NCBI GenBank assembly: GCA_946486375.1
Contig: CAMLTW010000010.1
Coordinates: 29,643-93,642, forward strand
Source of the DNA: an uncultured Rikenellaceae bacterium
GTDB lineage: Bacteria > Bacteroidota > Bacteroidia > Bacteroidales > Rikenellaceae
Length of the DNA: 64,000 bases
Direction of reading: 5' to 3'
Shown here: one piece after another, positions 53,401-62,465 of the stretch
How the letters are laid out: each line of letters opens with the position of its first letter
How positions within the stretch are numbered: the stretch's first letter is position 1
Made by a program: the position numbers and the translations under genes
Notes under the pieces: model-generated
What the model saw: only the letters and a program-made list of their open reading frames with translations
The model's database searches: none
Told to the model about the DNA's origin: nothing

Positions 53401-54450
53401 TTATTTAAGAATCGTCACCTGCTGTCCTTCGACCAGTTGATAAACGCCGGCGGTCACGATCTTTTCCCCCGGCCGAAGCCCCGTCTCCACGATGACCTGA
53501 TCCTGTCCGTACAGCTGTCCCGTTTTGATCCGACGGGCTTCCACCCTCGAATCGTTCACCGCCCACACGTACTCGTCCTCGGTGTCCGCGGGACTGAAGA
53601 CGGCCGTCAGCGGAATCGTGGTCACGTTCTCGAAACCGGGGTTCTGCACCTTCAGATAGACCAGCGCCGAAAATCCGGGACTGATGTTGCGGTACTTCTG
53701 GATGTTGAACGACGTATCGCTGATGTAAAGCGTCACGGGCACCCCCGAACCGTCCGAAGAAGCCTCCACGTATTCCTTGAGCGACGCCTTAAAATATTTT
53801 CCCTTGTAATTGTCGAACTCCACCGAAAATTCCTTGTCGGGATCGTTCATGATGTCGATGCTGTTTTCCGGCAGGATGAACTCCACGTTGATGGCTTTCG
53901 GATCGACCAGTTTCACGATGGACTGCCCCACCGAAACGGTCTGGAAATTTTCGACGTATTTCTGTTCGATGATCCCCGCGAAAGGCGCATCGAGTTTGGT
54001 ATCGTTCAGATTATAGACCGCGTTGTCGTAAGCGGCCTTGGCCTGGACGTACCGGGTCTGGGCGATCTCGTAATCCTGCTTCGAAACGGCCTGCTTGGCA
54101 TAAAGCCGTTCGTTGCGGATCAACTGCTGCTGGGCCGTTTCCAGCTCGGCCCGGCTGACATCCACCTTCAATTGGTAATCCCGCGGATCGAGTTCCGCAA
54201 TGACCTCCCCTTTGGTCACCCGCTGCCCGGCATCGACGTTCAGTCTCAACAGCTGCCCCGGAATCGGGAAAGCCAGGTTGGTATAGTTTTCGGCGGTCAC
54301 CACGCCGGCGAAATTCCGGCTGACCGATCCGAGCGTTTCCACCGTATAGACTTCCACCGGCCGGGTGATGCGGGCCGGCTTCTGGGCCGAACGCCCGCAG
54401 GAGAATCCCGCCGCCGCGATCAATGCCATGGATACGAATCTGAATCTCAT
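53401..54450 (-). CDS. RND efflux periplasmic adaptor (membrane fusion protein)
   Basis: A 349-residue adaptor that links the pump to the outer channel. An N-terminal lipoprotein-like signal (MALIAAAGFSCGRS) suggests Cys anchoring, followed by the barrel-sandwich (LRLNVDAGQRVTKGEVIAEL) and hairpin (RAELETAQQQLIRNERLYAKQAVSK) domains and the beta-barrel (FSALVYLKVQNPGF). It leads the three-gene efflux operon. The start MRFRFVSM was chosen since the reading frame upstream lacks a signal sequence. Confidence 0.9.
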   Translation of the reverse strand: MRFRFVSMALIAAAGFSCGRSAQKPARITRPVEVYTVETLGSVSRNFAGVVTAENYTNLAFPIPGQLLRLNVDAGQRVTKGEVIAELDPRDYQLKVDVSRAELETAQQQLIRNERLYAKQAVSKQDYEIAQTRYVQAKAAYDNAVYNLNDTKLDAPFAGIIEQKYVENFQTVSVGQSIVKLVDPKAINVEFILPENSIDIMNDPDKEFSVEFDNYKGKYFKASLKEYVEASSDGSGVPVTLYISDTSFNIQKYRNISPGFSALVYLKVQNPGFENVTTIPLTAVFSPADTEDEYVWAVNDSRVEARRIKTGQLYGQDQVIVETGLRPGEKIVTAGVYQLVEGQQVTILK

Positions 54451-54600
54451 ATGTACGCGTATTTGAATTGACTTTTCAAAAATTTGCGGCAAAGGTAAAA
54501 ACATTCCCTATAAAAGCGTCCGCCGGATCATCGAAAAGCCTCTTTCGGAACATATTTATCCCCATCTCTTCCATGCACGCGGGGATAACGGGCCCTGCCG

Positions 54601-55494
54601 CTATTTCCGCTGCCGGGGAACGATCACTTTCAGACCGCCGGGTTCGCAGGAGATCCGCGCCGGAAATGCCGGCCCCGGCTGCCCGTCCACGTCCGTGGTC
54701 TCGTCATAGAGAGAGGTGATGGTGATGTCATCGCTTTTCACGTGCACCACATCCCGGGGATACCCTTGGGAAGCGTGACGCAGGAAACGCACCACCGTCC
54801 GGATGGTTTCCACGATGTTGTCCCCGCGGAGGATGAGCACATCGAGCAAACCGTCCTGAATATCGGACAAATAGGCGATTTTCAGGTTCCCGGCGGTCTT
54901 TCCGTTGAATACGAAGAAGATCAGCGCCGAACCCGAATAAATCTCTTCTCCGTGAGAGCGTACCGTGAGCTGCATCTTTTTGAAGCTGGGGAGTTCCCCC
55001 AGGCTGCTGAAATAGTACGCCAGCTTGCCGAACGTATTTTTCATCAGGGTCGGCGTCCGCTGCGACACGTCGGTAAACAGGCCGCAACTGAAAACGTTCA
55101 CGAAATAGGTGTCGTTCACCCGTCCCAGATCCACCGTCTTCACCTCGCCTCCCAGGATTTCCTTGCAGGCGGAAACGATGTCCGAAGGAATCCCCAGCAG
55201 GTTGGCGAAATCGTTCGCCGTTCCCGCCGGAAGCACGGCCAGCGGCAGGTCGATCCCGTTGTTCTTCATGACGTTGACCATATAATTGATGGTACCGTCT
55301 CCGCCGGACAGCAAAATATGGTCGTAAGTATCGTCCAGTTCCCGCACGACTTCCCGATCGTCGCAGTCGAACGTCAGCCGGTAAGGGACGATCGTGTATC
55401 CCCAGCGTTGATAGACGGAAACGATGTCGTCCAAACCGTACACGATCCGATTGTCTCCCGAACGGGGATTGTAAATGAACCTCACCTTCTTCAT
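54601..55494 (-). CDS. Diacylglycerol/lipid kinase family protein
   Basis: A 297-residue kinase of the YegS/DagK superfamily. The nucleotide-binding GGDGTINYMVN motif lies near residue 64, with PAGTANDFANLLGIP following, and the C-terminal beta-sandwich contains the DGLLDVLILRG block of lipid kinases. It phosphorylates a lipid, possibly diacylglycerol or undecaprenol, at the membrane; the substrate is uncertain. Its ATG overlaps the apbE stop by 4 bp, so the pair is coupled. Confidence 0.88.
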   Translation of the reverse strand: MKKVRFIYNPRSGDNRIVYGLDDIVSVYQRWGYTIVPYRLTFDCDDREVVRELDDTYDHILLSGGDGTINYMVNVMKNNGIDLPLAVLPAGTANDFANLLGIPSDIVSACKEILGGEVKTVDLGRVNDTYFVNVFSCGLFTDVSQRTPTLMKNTFGKLAYYFSSLGELPSFKKMQLTVRSHGEEIYSGSALIFFVFNGKTAGNLKIAYLSDIQDGLLDVLILRGDNIVETIRTVVRFLRHASQGYPRDVVHVKSDDITITSLYDETTDVDGQPGPAFPARISCEPGGLKVIVPRQRK

Positions 55495-56510
55495 GGTTTC
55501 CCTTGTTTTTTGATTTCGATACCAGGGGTTGCGAATACCCGGTAATCGCCCTTTTCATCCGTCCAGACCAGATAGGCGTCCAGTTCCGGATGACGTTCCA
55601 GAAAAGCCTTCGAACCTTCCAGTCCGGCGACCATGAAATAGGTTCCGTACGCATCCGCCGTCGCCGCATTCGGAGCGATCACGGTAGCCGAAAGCAGGTT
55701 GCTCACGACCGGCTGTCCCGTCCGGGGATCGACCGTATGGACGATCTTTCTCCCCGATTCGTCCGTATAGTATTTCCGGTAGTTTCCCGACGTGGCGAGT
55801 CCCCGTTCCGAAAGGCCCACCCGTTCCTGCAGATCCACTCCGCCCAAAACATTCCCTTCCACGGGCCGATCGATCCCGATCACCCATTTTTCCCCGGATG
55901 CATTGGCGCCGCGGGCGAAAATCTCCCCCCCGCCGAGGACGACAAGATAATTTTTCAATCCGAGGCTGTCCAGATAACGGGCCACCACATCCGCAGAATA
56001 CCCCTGCGCGATGGAATTCAGGTCGAGCTGGACGCCCGGATGTTCCTTGATGATCCGGTTCCCTTCGAGCCGGATTTTTTCGTATCCCACGAACTGCAAC
56101 AGCGAATCCACGTTCGGACGGCGCTGCGCTTCCTTTTCGGCGAATCCGTAAGCGGCGATCAACGGCTTGACCGTTATGTCGTACACCCCTTCCGTCTCCC
56201 GGCTCACCGCCTGCGCCCGCCGGATGCAGTCCGCCAGATAGCGGTCGACCGTATCCGTTTCGTTCCGGTTGATGCGGGATATCCGGGAATCGGGATCGTA
56301 CAGGGAAAGCGACGCTTCGATTTCCCGGAACAGGCTGTCGATCGGCCCGGAAAGGTCACGAGGAACGGTGTCCCGGATCACCACCCGGTAATCTCCTCCC
56401 TGCGCAAAGCCTTCGATCTTCGTGGAAACATACCGGGGGCTCCGGTCGCAAGCGAGACAGCATCCTGCCAGCGACAAAAAAAACAGCCCTTTCTTCCACA
56501 GGCTTTTCAT
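55491..56510 (-). CDS. apbE: FAD:protein FMN transferase (lipoprotein)
   Basis: Covalently attaches FMN to Thr of target proteins such as Rnf/Nqr subunits, in the periplasm. The 339-residue protein has a lipoprotein signal (GLFFLSLAGCCLAC), the metal-coordinating start GYDITVKPLIAAYG in the form VYDITVKPLIAAYGF, the FAD-binding VQLDLNSIAQGYSAD and VLGGGEIFARG blocks, and the catalytic HTVDPRTGQPV with the TADAYGTYFMV region. Upstream in-frame ATGs are ignored because the signal begins at MKSLWKKG. It is followed by the lipid kinase gene with a 4-bp overlap. Confidence 0.92.
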   Translation of the reverse strand: MKSLWKKGLFFLSLAGCCLACDRSPRYVSTKIEGFAQGGDYRVVIRDTVPRDLSGPIDSLFREIEASLSLYDPDSRISRINRNETDTVDRYLADCIRRAQAVSRETEGVYDITVKPLIAAYGFAEKEAQRRPNVDSLLQFVGYEKIRLEGNRIIKEHPGVQLDLNSIAQGYSADVVARYLDSLGLKNYLVVLGGGEIFARGANASGEKWVIGIDRPVEGNVLGGVDLQERVGLSERGLATSGNYRKYYTDESGRKIVHTVDPRTGQPVVSNLLSATVIAPNAATADAYGTYFMVAGLEGSKAFLERHPELDAYLVWTDEKGDYRVFATPGIEIKKQGKP

Positions 56511-56610
56511 GGGAATCTCTATTGGTAAATGAGGGGCAAATTTAAACCTTTCGCGGGAGGAATCAAAATCCGAATCCGAAAGCCGGATGCGAAAACTCCG
56601 GAATATTCCG

Positions 56611-56618
56611 TATGTTTG
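56611..56618 (+). promoter_or_regulatory. Predicted -7 box for the AI-2E family gene
   Basis: TATGTTTG matches TAnnTTTG, about 77 bp before the start codon. No clear -33. Confidence 0.4.
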
Positions 56619-56694
56619 TATGCGGCATCGGAACCGGGGCGGCGCACGAGAACGGAAGGCCGGCCGGGAACACGCCCCTAAAGCCTGTAAGACA

Positions 56695-57804
56695 ATGACC
56701 AGATACAACCGACCCTTCACTTTCGACCGGGTGGTACGGATCCTCATCACGACCGCTGTCATCATCGGTATTTTTCTGTTCATCAACCGAATCAGCGGAG
56801 CACTCCTTCCTTTCCTGCTGGCGTGGCTGCTGGCCTATATGGTCAACCCCGTGGTGGAATTTTTCCAGTACCGGCTGAAAATCCGCAACCGGCTGGCATC
56901 CATCCTGATCGGATTGACCGCCATCCTGATTCTGCTGGGCGGATTCATCGCGCTGGTCATTCCCTCGGTCAAGGCCGAAGTGAGCAAATTCATCGCGCTG
57001 GTGGGACAATACGGTTCCACGCCGGGAAAAATTCCTTTCATTCCGCAGGAATGGCTCGACTCCCTGTCCACCGCCGTAAACTGGCAGGAGATCATTTCGC
57101 ACCTCAACAAGGAAGATTTCATGGACATCCTCGACAAAATCCTGCCGGGAGCCGTGAAGTTCTTCTCCGGCTCGGTCAACCTGATCGTGGGAATCGTAGC
57201 CTCCTCCATCATTTTTCTCTACTTCATTTTCATCCTGCTGGATTACGACAAAATCGCCGCAGGGTTCGTCAACCTGATTCCGCCCAAATACAAGAAAAGC
57301 GTTCTGTCCATCGCAGGCGACATCAAGGACTCGATGAACCGCTATTTTCGGGGACAGGCGGTAGTGGCTTTTCTGGTCGGCATCCTCTTCTCCATCGGGT
57401 TCAAAATCATCGGAATGCCGCTGGCCGTTCTGCTGGGACTTTTCATCGGTCTGCTCAACATGGTGCCCTACCTCCAAATCGTGGGATTCATCCCCACCCT
57501 GCTCCTGTGCTGGCTGAAATCGGCCGAAACGGGAGGCAATTTCTGGCTGATCGTCCTGGCGGCGGCCATCGTCTTCATCGTCGTGCAGGCGATTCAGGAC
57601 ATGATCATCGTTCCCAAGGTCATGGGGAAAATCACGGGACTCAATCCGGCCATCATCCTCCTTTCGCTTTCCATCTGGGGAAGCCTGATGGGGCTGGTCG
57701 GCATGATCATCGCCCTGCCGATGACCTCTCTCATTCTTTCCTATTACCAGCGCTTTTTCATCAACCGGGAAAAAATTTACAAAGAAAACGATCCCGAATC
57801 CTGA
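56695..57804 (+). CDS. AI-2E family transporter (PerM/TqsA-like)
   Basis: A 369-residue membrane protein with about eight hydrophobic segments and the long soluble loop typical of the AI-2E exporter family. Family landmarks are FLLAWLLAYMVNPVVEFFQ, the SSIIFLYFIFILLDYDKI region, and the conserved AVLLGLFIGLLNMVPYLQI and GLNPAIILLSLSIWGSLMGL membrane blocks. Some members export quorum signals, others act as sodium/proton exchangers; the substrate is not clear. It is upstream of the thiamine operon in the same direction but has its own promoter. Confidence 0.88.
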   Translation: MTRYNRPFTFDRVVRILITTAVIIGIFLFINRISGALLPFLLAWLLAYMVNPVVEFFQYRLKIRNRLASILIGLTAILILLGGFIALVIPSVKAEVSKFIALVGQYGSTPGKIPFIPQEWLDSLSTAVNWQEIISHLNKEDFMDILDKILPGAVKFFSGSVNLIVGIVASSIIFLYFIFILLDYDKIAAGFVNLIPPKYKKSVLSIAGDIKDSMNRYFRGQAVVAFLVGILFSIGFKIIGMPLAVLLGLFIGLLNMVPYLQIVGFIPTLLLCWLKSAETGGNFWLIVLAAAIVFIVVQAIQDMIIVPKVMGKITGLNPAIILLSLSIWGSLMGLVGMIIALPMTSLILSYYQRFFINREKIYKENDPES

Positions 57805-57823
57805 CATTGTACCGAATTATACC

Positions 57824-57831
57824 TATCTTTG
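57824..57831 (+). promoter_or_regulatory. Predicted -7 box for the thiamine operon
   Basis: TATCTTTG is an exact match, 17 bp before the riboswitch begins, which would place the transcript start at its 5' edge. The -33 box is poor. Confidence 0.55.
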
Positions 57832-57847
57832 TATCCGTCTGCCAGGA

Positions 57848-57990
57848 AGACGGGGGTGCCTGACCGCAACGGTGAGAACAGGCTGAGATCATACCCTGTG
57901 AGGCGGAAGAACGAACCGGACGCGAACGTGTCCCGATTTTTCCGATATGCCTCCGACACCTGATACGGTTAATACCGTCGTAGGGAGCTT
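57848..57990 (+). ncRNA. TPP riboswitch (THI element)
   Basis: The conserved core appears in order: GGGGTGCC, CTGAGATCATACCC, and the distal block ACCTGATACGGTTAATACCG then TCGTAGGGAGC. The aptamer includes an extra arm of about 45 nt between the two halves (the P3a-like extension). In the presence of TPP it should repress thiS-thiH, probably by hiding the thiS ribosome site. Sequence 57991-58050 shows no T-run terminator. Confidence 0.92.
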
Positions 57991-58050
57991 TTCCGCCGCA
58001 AAGCCGAAGTGCCTGCCGTTACTTCCCCGGATACCAAAATACATCGCATC

Positions 58051-58248
58051 ATGGAAGTAATCATCAACGGTCGGAAGACCGAAACGGAGGCGTCCAATCT
58101 GGAAGAACTCATGCTCGCCACCGGTCCCGAAACCGGGGGAATCGCCGTAGCCGTGGGAACCGCAGTCGTTCCGCGTCCGAAATGGGCGGAAACCCCGTTG
58201 CAGGAAGGCGCTCACATTACGATCATACGAGCCACGTGCGGAGGATGA
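58051..58248 (+). CDS. thiS: Sulfur carrier protein ThiS
   Basis: A 65-residue ubiquitin-like protein that carries thiocarboxylate sulfur to ThiG. It starts MEVIINGRKTETEAS and ends with the required diglycine (RATCGG). It is the first gene of the thiamine operon, 60 bp after the riboswitch, and its stop overlaps the next start (ATGA). Longer in-frame ATG upstream (58009) lies in the untranslated leader. Confidence 0.93.
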   Translation: MEVIINGRKTETEASNLEELMLATGPETGGIAVAVGTAVVPRPKWAETPLQEGAHITIIRATCGG

Positions 58249-58874
58249 ACGAGCCCGCCGTACTTTTCCGAAATCCGATGGTCATCACCCTGCCGGAATT
58301 CCATCCGGGGGAAAGGGAAACCGTCTGTGCTCTGCTGGACGCGGGCGCCTTTCCTGTCCATATCCGGAAACCGGATGCCCCGGAAGACCGGATCGCAGAA
58401 TTGCTGGAGGGTTTCTCCGACCATGAACGGAAAAGTTTGACCCTGCATTATGGGACAGGCACGGCTCTTAAGTACGGGTTGGGAGGAGTTCATATCCGGG
58501 CGACGCAACTGCCCCAAGTTCCGACGACCATGCGCAGGAGCGTTTCCTGCCATGCCATGCCGGAAGCGGAACGGCTGGCCGGAAATACGGACTATGTATT
58601 CCTCAGCCCTGTTTTCAATTCGGTGTCAAAACCAGGATACCGCGCGGCTTTCGATCTCCGGGAAACGGAGAAATGGCTAAAATCCGCCCGAAGGCCCGCA
58701 ACGGTCGCCTTGGGAGGCATCACGGAAGACAATATCGGCACGGTGAAAACGCTCGGATTCGAAGGGGCCGCCCTGCTGGGCAGCATCTGGTGTCTGAAAA
58801 ACGGGCGGATCGACGCTGCGGAAACGGTCAGAAACTATCTGAAAATCGCAAAAAAATGGCAACGAAATCCCTGA
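58245..58874 (+). CDS. Thiamine phosphate synthase-like protein, TenI-type
   Basis: A 209-residue TIM-barrel protein of the ThiE/TenI superfamily. It keeps GLGGVHIRATQLP, the SCH motif and DYVFLSPVFNSVSKPGY then VALGGI, but lacks the diphosphate-binding QLR and ND elements seen in the following gene. It may be a TenI-like thiazole tautomerase, which aromatises the ThiG product, or a second ThiE. Translation starts from GGAGG-ATG overlapping thiS by 4 bp. The gene overlaps thiE by 19 bp. Confidence 0.8.
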   Translation: MNEPAVLFRNPMVITLPEFHPGERETVCALLDAGAFPVHIRKPDAPEDRIAELLEGFSDHERKSLTLHYGTGTALKYGLGGVHIRATQLPQVPTTMRRSVSCHAMPEAERLAGNTDYVFLSPVFNSVSKPGYRAAFDLRETEKWLKSARRPATVALGGITEDNIGTVKTLGFEGAALLGSIWCLKNGRIDAAETVRNYLKIAKKWQRNP

Positions 58875-59527
58875 ACGAACGTCTTGCCCTGCAACTCATC
58901 ACCCACGGAGCGACCGGAGAGGACATCCTCAGACAGGCGGAAGCGTTTCTGCGGGGCGGCGGAAGGTGGGTGCAGCTCCGCATGAAAGAAGCCTCCCAGG
59001 AAGAAATGACGGCGACCGGGGAAAAACTGCTGCCGCTCTGTCGAGAGTATGATGCCGTACTTATCGTCAACGACCGGCCGGAAATTGCCTGCGCCATCGG
59101 GGCGGACGGGGTTCACCTCGGCAAAAACGACGCTTCCCCGGAAGAGGCACGGAAGCTGCTCGGCCCGGAAGCCGTCATCGGTTGCACGGCCAATACCCTG
59201 GAAGATATCCGGGAGCTGGCGAAATCCGAAATCGACTACATCGGTCTCGGCCCCTACCGGTTCACCACGACCAAGAAGAACCTGAGTCCCGTGCTGGGGA
59301 CGGAAGGATACCGGACTATTCTGGAAAACCTGTACCGGGAAGGAATTTCGCTTCCGGTAGTCGCCATCGGAGGAATCGAACGGGAAGACATTCCGCTGCT
59401 TCGGAAGTGCGGCGTAAGGTATTTTGCCGCCTCCGGTTCCCTTGTCCGGTCTGCCTTCCCCGAACGGACCACGCGGGAATGGCTGACGGAAATCGAAAAA
59501 GGCCGGGAAACGGAATCCGCCTTTTAA
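58856..59527 (+). CDS. thiE: Thiamine phosphate synthase
   Basis: Joins HMP-diphosphate with thiazole phosphate to form thiamine phosphate. The 223-residue barrel has the canonical sites: [56 protein letters not shown] and [11 protein letters not shown]. It begins within the preceding gene and is read in a different frame. An A-rich tract lies directly before the ATG, not a standard ribosome site, and coupling to the upstream gene is likely. Confidence 0.92.
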   Translation: MATKSLNERLALQLITHGATGEDILRQAEAFLRGGGRWVQLRMKEASQEEMTATGEKLLPLCREYDAVLIVNDRPEIACAIGADGVHLGKNDASPEEARKLLGPEAVIGCTANTLEDIRELAKSEIDYIGLGPYRFTTTKKNLSPVLGTEGYRTILENLYREGISLPVVAIGGIEREDIPLLRKCGVRYFAASGSLVRSAFPERTTREWLTEIEKGRETESAF

Positions 59528-59565
59528 AACACCCTCATCGAACGAAACGATTATACGACGAAAAT

Positions 59566-60351
59566 ATGAAACCTTTGAAAATTGCAGACAAAACCTTCAC
59601 CTCCCGGCTGTTCGTCGGCACGGGGAAGTTCGGCTCCAACGACCTGATGCGGGAAGCGGTGGCCGCCAGCGGAAGCCAACTGGTAACGGTGGCCCTGAAA
59701 CGGGTCGAAATCGAAAATGAAAACGACGACCTGCTCGCCCATCTGAAACTGCCGGGCGTGAACCTGTTGCCGAACACCTCCGGCGTACGGAACGCGAAGG
59801 AGGCGGTCTTCGCCGCTCAACTGGCCCGGGAAGCGTTGCAGACGAACTGGCTGAAGCTCGAAATCCATCCCGATCCGCGCTACCTGCTCCCCGATCCCGT
59901 CGAAACGCTCCGGGCTACCGAAGAACTGGTTCGGCTCGGATTCGTCGTGATGCCCTACATCCAGGCCGACCCCGTGCTGTGCAAACGGCTGGAAGAAGCG
60001 GGAGCAGCCTGCGTAATGCCGCTGGGAGCGCCGATCGGTTCCAACAAGGGCTTGGCTACGCGCGAATTTTTGCGGATCATCATCGAACAAAGCAATGTTC
60101 CCGTAGTGGTGGATGCAGGCATCGGCGCCCCGTCCCATGCCGCCGAAGCGATGGAAATGGGCGCCGACGCCGTGCTGGTGAATACTGCCATCGCGGTTTC
60201 CGAAAACCCGGCGGAAATGGCCCGCGCTTTCCGGATGGCCGTGGAAGCGGGACGCATGGCCCGTGAAGCGAAACTAGCCCCCGTTATTTCGGGAGCGCAG
60301 GCCAGCAGCCCGGTCACTCCCTTTTTGAACGATCTTAACGACCTCTTGTAA
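59566..60351 (+). CDS. thiG: Thiazole synthase
   Basis: Forms the thiazole ring from 1-deoxyxylulose-5-phosphate, dehydroglycine and ThiS thiocarboxylate. The 261-residue TIM barrel shows [19 protein letters not shown], the Schiff-base lysine region [27 protein letters not shown] and [20 protein letters not shown] with MALVNTAIA-like AVLVNTAIA, all characteristic. It lies 38 bp after thiE and overlaps thiH by 1 bp (TAATG). Confidence 0.96.
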   Translation: MKPLKIADKTFTSRLFVGTGKFGSNDLMREAVAASGSQLVTVALKRVEIENENDDLLAHLKLPGVNLLPNTSGVRNAKEAVFAAQLAREALQTNWLKLEIHPDPRYLLPDPVETLRATEELVRLGFVVMPYIQADPVLCKRLEEAGAACVMPLGAPIGSNKGLATREFLRIIIEQSNVPVVVDAGIGAPSHAAEAMEMGADAVLVNTAIAVSENPAEMARAFRMAVEAGRMAREAKLAPVISGAQASSPVTPFLNDLNDLL

Positions 60352-61499
60352 TGGAAACTTTTTACGACGTACAGGCCCGCTACGACTGGGAAACCGTACG
60401 CAAACAGATTTACGCCTGCACGCCTGCCGACGTCGAAAGGGCGCTGGAAAAGGAACGGATCACGATGGACGATTTCGCGGCGCTGGTATCGCCGGCAGCA
60501 GCGGGATACATGAAGGAAATGGCGGCCAAAAGCTATGCGGTCACGCGTCGACGGTTCGGCAACGTCATTCAAATGTACGTGCCGCTCTACCTGTCGAACT
60601 TCTGCTCCAACCAGTGCGTCTACTGCGGATTCAACTGTTCCAACAAGATTCACCGTGTGGTGTTGAACGAAGACGAGATCCGGCGCGAAGCGGAAGCCAT
60701 CCGGCGCAAATACAAGTTTCAGCACATCCTGTTGGTTACGGGCGAGTCTCCGGCCAAAGCCAGTGTGGAATACATGGGGCGGGCCATCGAAATCATGAAA
60801 GAGTATTTTTCGCAGGTTTCGCTGGAAGTGCAGCCTCTCGAAGCCGACGAATACCGTTACTTGATGGACAGGGGTCTCCATGCAGTGTACGTATATCAGG
60901 AGACCTACAACGAAGCCCGTTATCCGGTCTACCACCTGAAAGGGAAAAAGCGGAATTTCCGCTACCGGCTCGAAACCCCCGACCGACTGGGGGAAGCGGG
61001 CATGTACAAGATCGGACTGGGGAACCTGATCGGGCTGGAAGACTGGCGCACGGAAGCGTTCTTCATGTCGCTTCATTTGCGTTACCTCGAAACCCAGTAC
61101 TGGCAGTCCAAATATTGCTTCGCCTTTCCGCGCCTGCGGCCCTATGCGGGCGAAGGGGCCTTCAATCCGAACTATCCGGCGGGCGAGAAGGAACTCCTGC
61201 AATTGATTTGCGCCTACCGGTTGTTGTCGGAAGACCTGGAACTCTCGATTTCGACGCGGGAAAGCTCCGTCTATCGCGACAAAATCATGCCCTTCGGCGT
61301 TACCACCATGAGCGCCGGGTCGAAAACGATGCCCGGCGGCTATGCCGACGAAGACGACACGGAACTGGAACAGTTCGCCATCAACGACGACCGGACTCCC
61401 GCCCAGGTGGAAGCGGCGGTCAGGGCCAAAGGATTCGATCCCGTCTGGAAAGACTGGTCGCTCTATCTGCAGGAATCCTGTATTGGAAACGCCCGGTAA
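60351..61499 (+). CDS. thiH: Tyrosine lyase ThiH (2-iminoacetate synthase)
   Basis: A radical SAM enzyme of 382 residues that cleaves tyrosine to dehydroglycine for ThiG, an oxygen-sensitive route used by anaerobes. The [4Fe-4S] motif is CSNQCVYCGFNC (CxxxCxxC), with YLSNFC upstream and HILLVTGESPAKAS, VSLEVQPLEADEY, YQETYNEARYP and LPRLRP-like FPRLRPYAGEG blocks. It is the last gene of the thiamine operon and starts 1 bp into thiG's stop. No thiC or thiF follows it; a terminator does. Confidence 0.95.
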   Translation: METFYDVQARYDWETVRKQIYACTPADVERALEKERITMDDFAALVSPAAAGYMKEMAAKSYAVTRRRFGNVIQMYVPLYLSNFCSNQCVYCGFNCSNKIHRVVLNEDEIRREAEAIRRKYKFQHILLVTGESPAKASVEYMGRAIEIMKEYFSQVSLEVQPLEADEYRYLMDRGLHAVYVYQETYNEARYPVYHLKGKKRNFRYRLETPDRLGEAGMYKIGLGNLIGLEDWRTEAFFMSLHLRYLETQYWQSKYCFAFPRLRPYAGEGAFNPNYPAGEKELLQLICAYRLLSEDLELSISTRESSVYRDKIMPFGVTTMSAGSKTMPGGYADEDDTELEQFAINDDRTPAQVEAAVRAKGFDPVWKDWSLYLQESCIGNAR

Positions 61500-61517
61500 G
61501 AATCCCCCGAATGTCCG

Positions 61518-61543
61518 AAGCCGTCCCTGCAGGGACGGCTTTT
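61518..61543 (+). terminator. Terminator of the thiamine operon
   Basis: AAGCCGTCCC and GGGACGGCTT form a perfect palindrome with a T-run, 19 bp after the thiH stop. Confidence 0.85.
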
Positions 61544-61695
61544 CATATGTCCTTACCCTGAAAAAAGGAAAAAAACGATTTGGCCTGCGAACGCATCATA
61601 AAAAAATCATCCAAAAAATTCCCGTTCTCGCACCGAAATCCCCGATTTTAGGCAAACCCCTTTTTCGGGAACCTGTCAAATTCGGGGAGTTGTGC

Positions 61696-61703
61696 TATAT
61701 TTG
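61696..61703 (+). promoter_or_regulatory. Predicted -7 box upstream of the 61980 gene
   Basis: TATATTTG matches the consensus. The resulting leader of about 270 nt contains a three-codon ORF (ATGAAAAGATAA at 61726) and a CCATGT/ACATGG hairpin, but no T-run; the stretch 61544-61979 otherwise shows no gene. Confidence 0.45.
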
Positions 61704-61979
61704 TGAAAAATCAATCGAATCGCTTATGAAAAGATAAAAAACGACGAATACCAGTTACATATATCATACATTATTACGCAGCAATTTATTATTCTTCCTG
61801 GAAAACTGGCGTTTATCAAACCGATGGAATATAAGTTGTACGGTCCATGTTGTTTTGCGACATGGCGTGAGTACATTTTGTCATCGGTCGGGTATGCCAG
61901 TACCTCCAGGAGACGGTGTATCTCACGCTTCTGTTTTTATTCAGGTTCAACATCTCCAAACCCATTAACACGCTACACC

Positions 61980-62387
61980 ATGGCCGCAACTCACGAAAAA
62001 CTGTTAGCCCGAAGTTTTCGCCTGATCGAAGAAAGACCCGATATCACCAACCGGGAAGTCCCTTCGTACCTGCTTCGGTTTTGGAAATTGAAAAGAAATA
62101 CCCGCAGCATCGAACAATCGGCCGGCTACATCGTATTCAGGCACGCTCTGCAACTCTACTACCAGGACCGGAACAAGGCGCAGGAGCCGGAAGGAGAAGC
62201 ATTGTGGGACTTATTCGGAGTTTTCCAGTTCATCATCCGTTTTACGGATGAAGGGAAACTGCTTCCGGTCAATATCAGAAGCATCAGGCTGTTCGATTTC
62301 GATCACTACGACGAAAACGTGCTCTACCTGCTGGGGTTCGACGGCATCCCCGCTTCCTACCGGAGCCATTCGCCTCTCCCTTCCTGA
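61980..62387 (+). CDS. Hypothetical protein, 135 residues
   Basis: I do not recognise this protein. From MAATHEKLLARSFRLIEERPD it is mostly helical, with WKLKRNTRSIEQSAGYIVFR, HALQLYYQDRNKAQEPEGEA and a C-terminal DFDHYDENVLYLLGFDG. There is no signal peptide or membrane segment. The start was chosen at the first ATG giving a helical N-terminus; an upstream in-frame ATG at 61824 would add 52 residues of unlikely composition. Flanked by a long leader and the convergent pectinesterase-like gene. Confidence 0.65.
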   Translation: MAATHEKLLARSFRLIEERPDITNREVPSYLLRFWKLKRNTRSIEQSAGYIVFRHALQLYYQDRNKAQEPEGEALWDLFGVFQFIIRFTDEGKLLPVNIRSIRLFDFDHYDENVLYLLGFDGIPASYRSHSPLPS

Positions 62388-62465
62388 AAAACGCCTTCAT
62401 CGGTTTCGGATACGAAAACAAGCCGGGAAACGATTCCGGCTTGTTTTCCACGTTCATTCTCCGAA

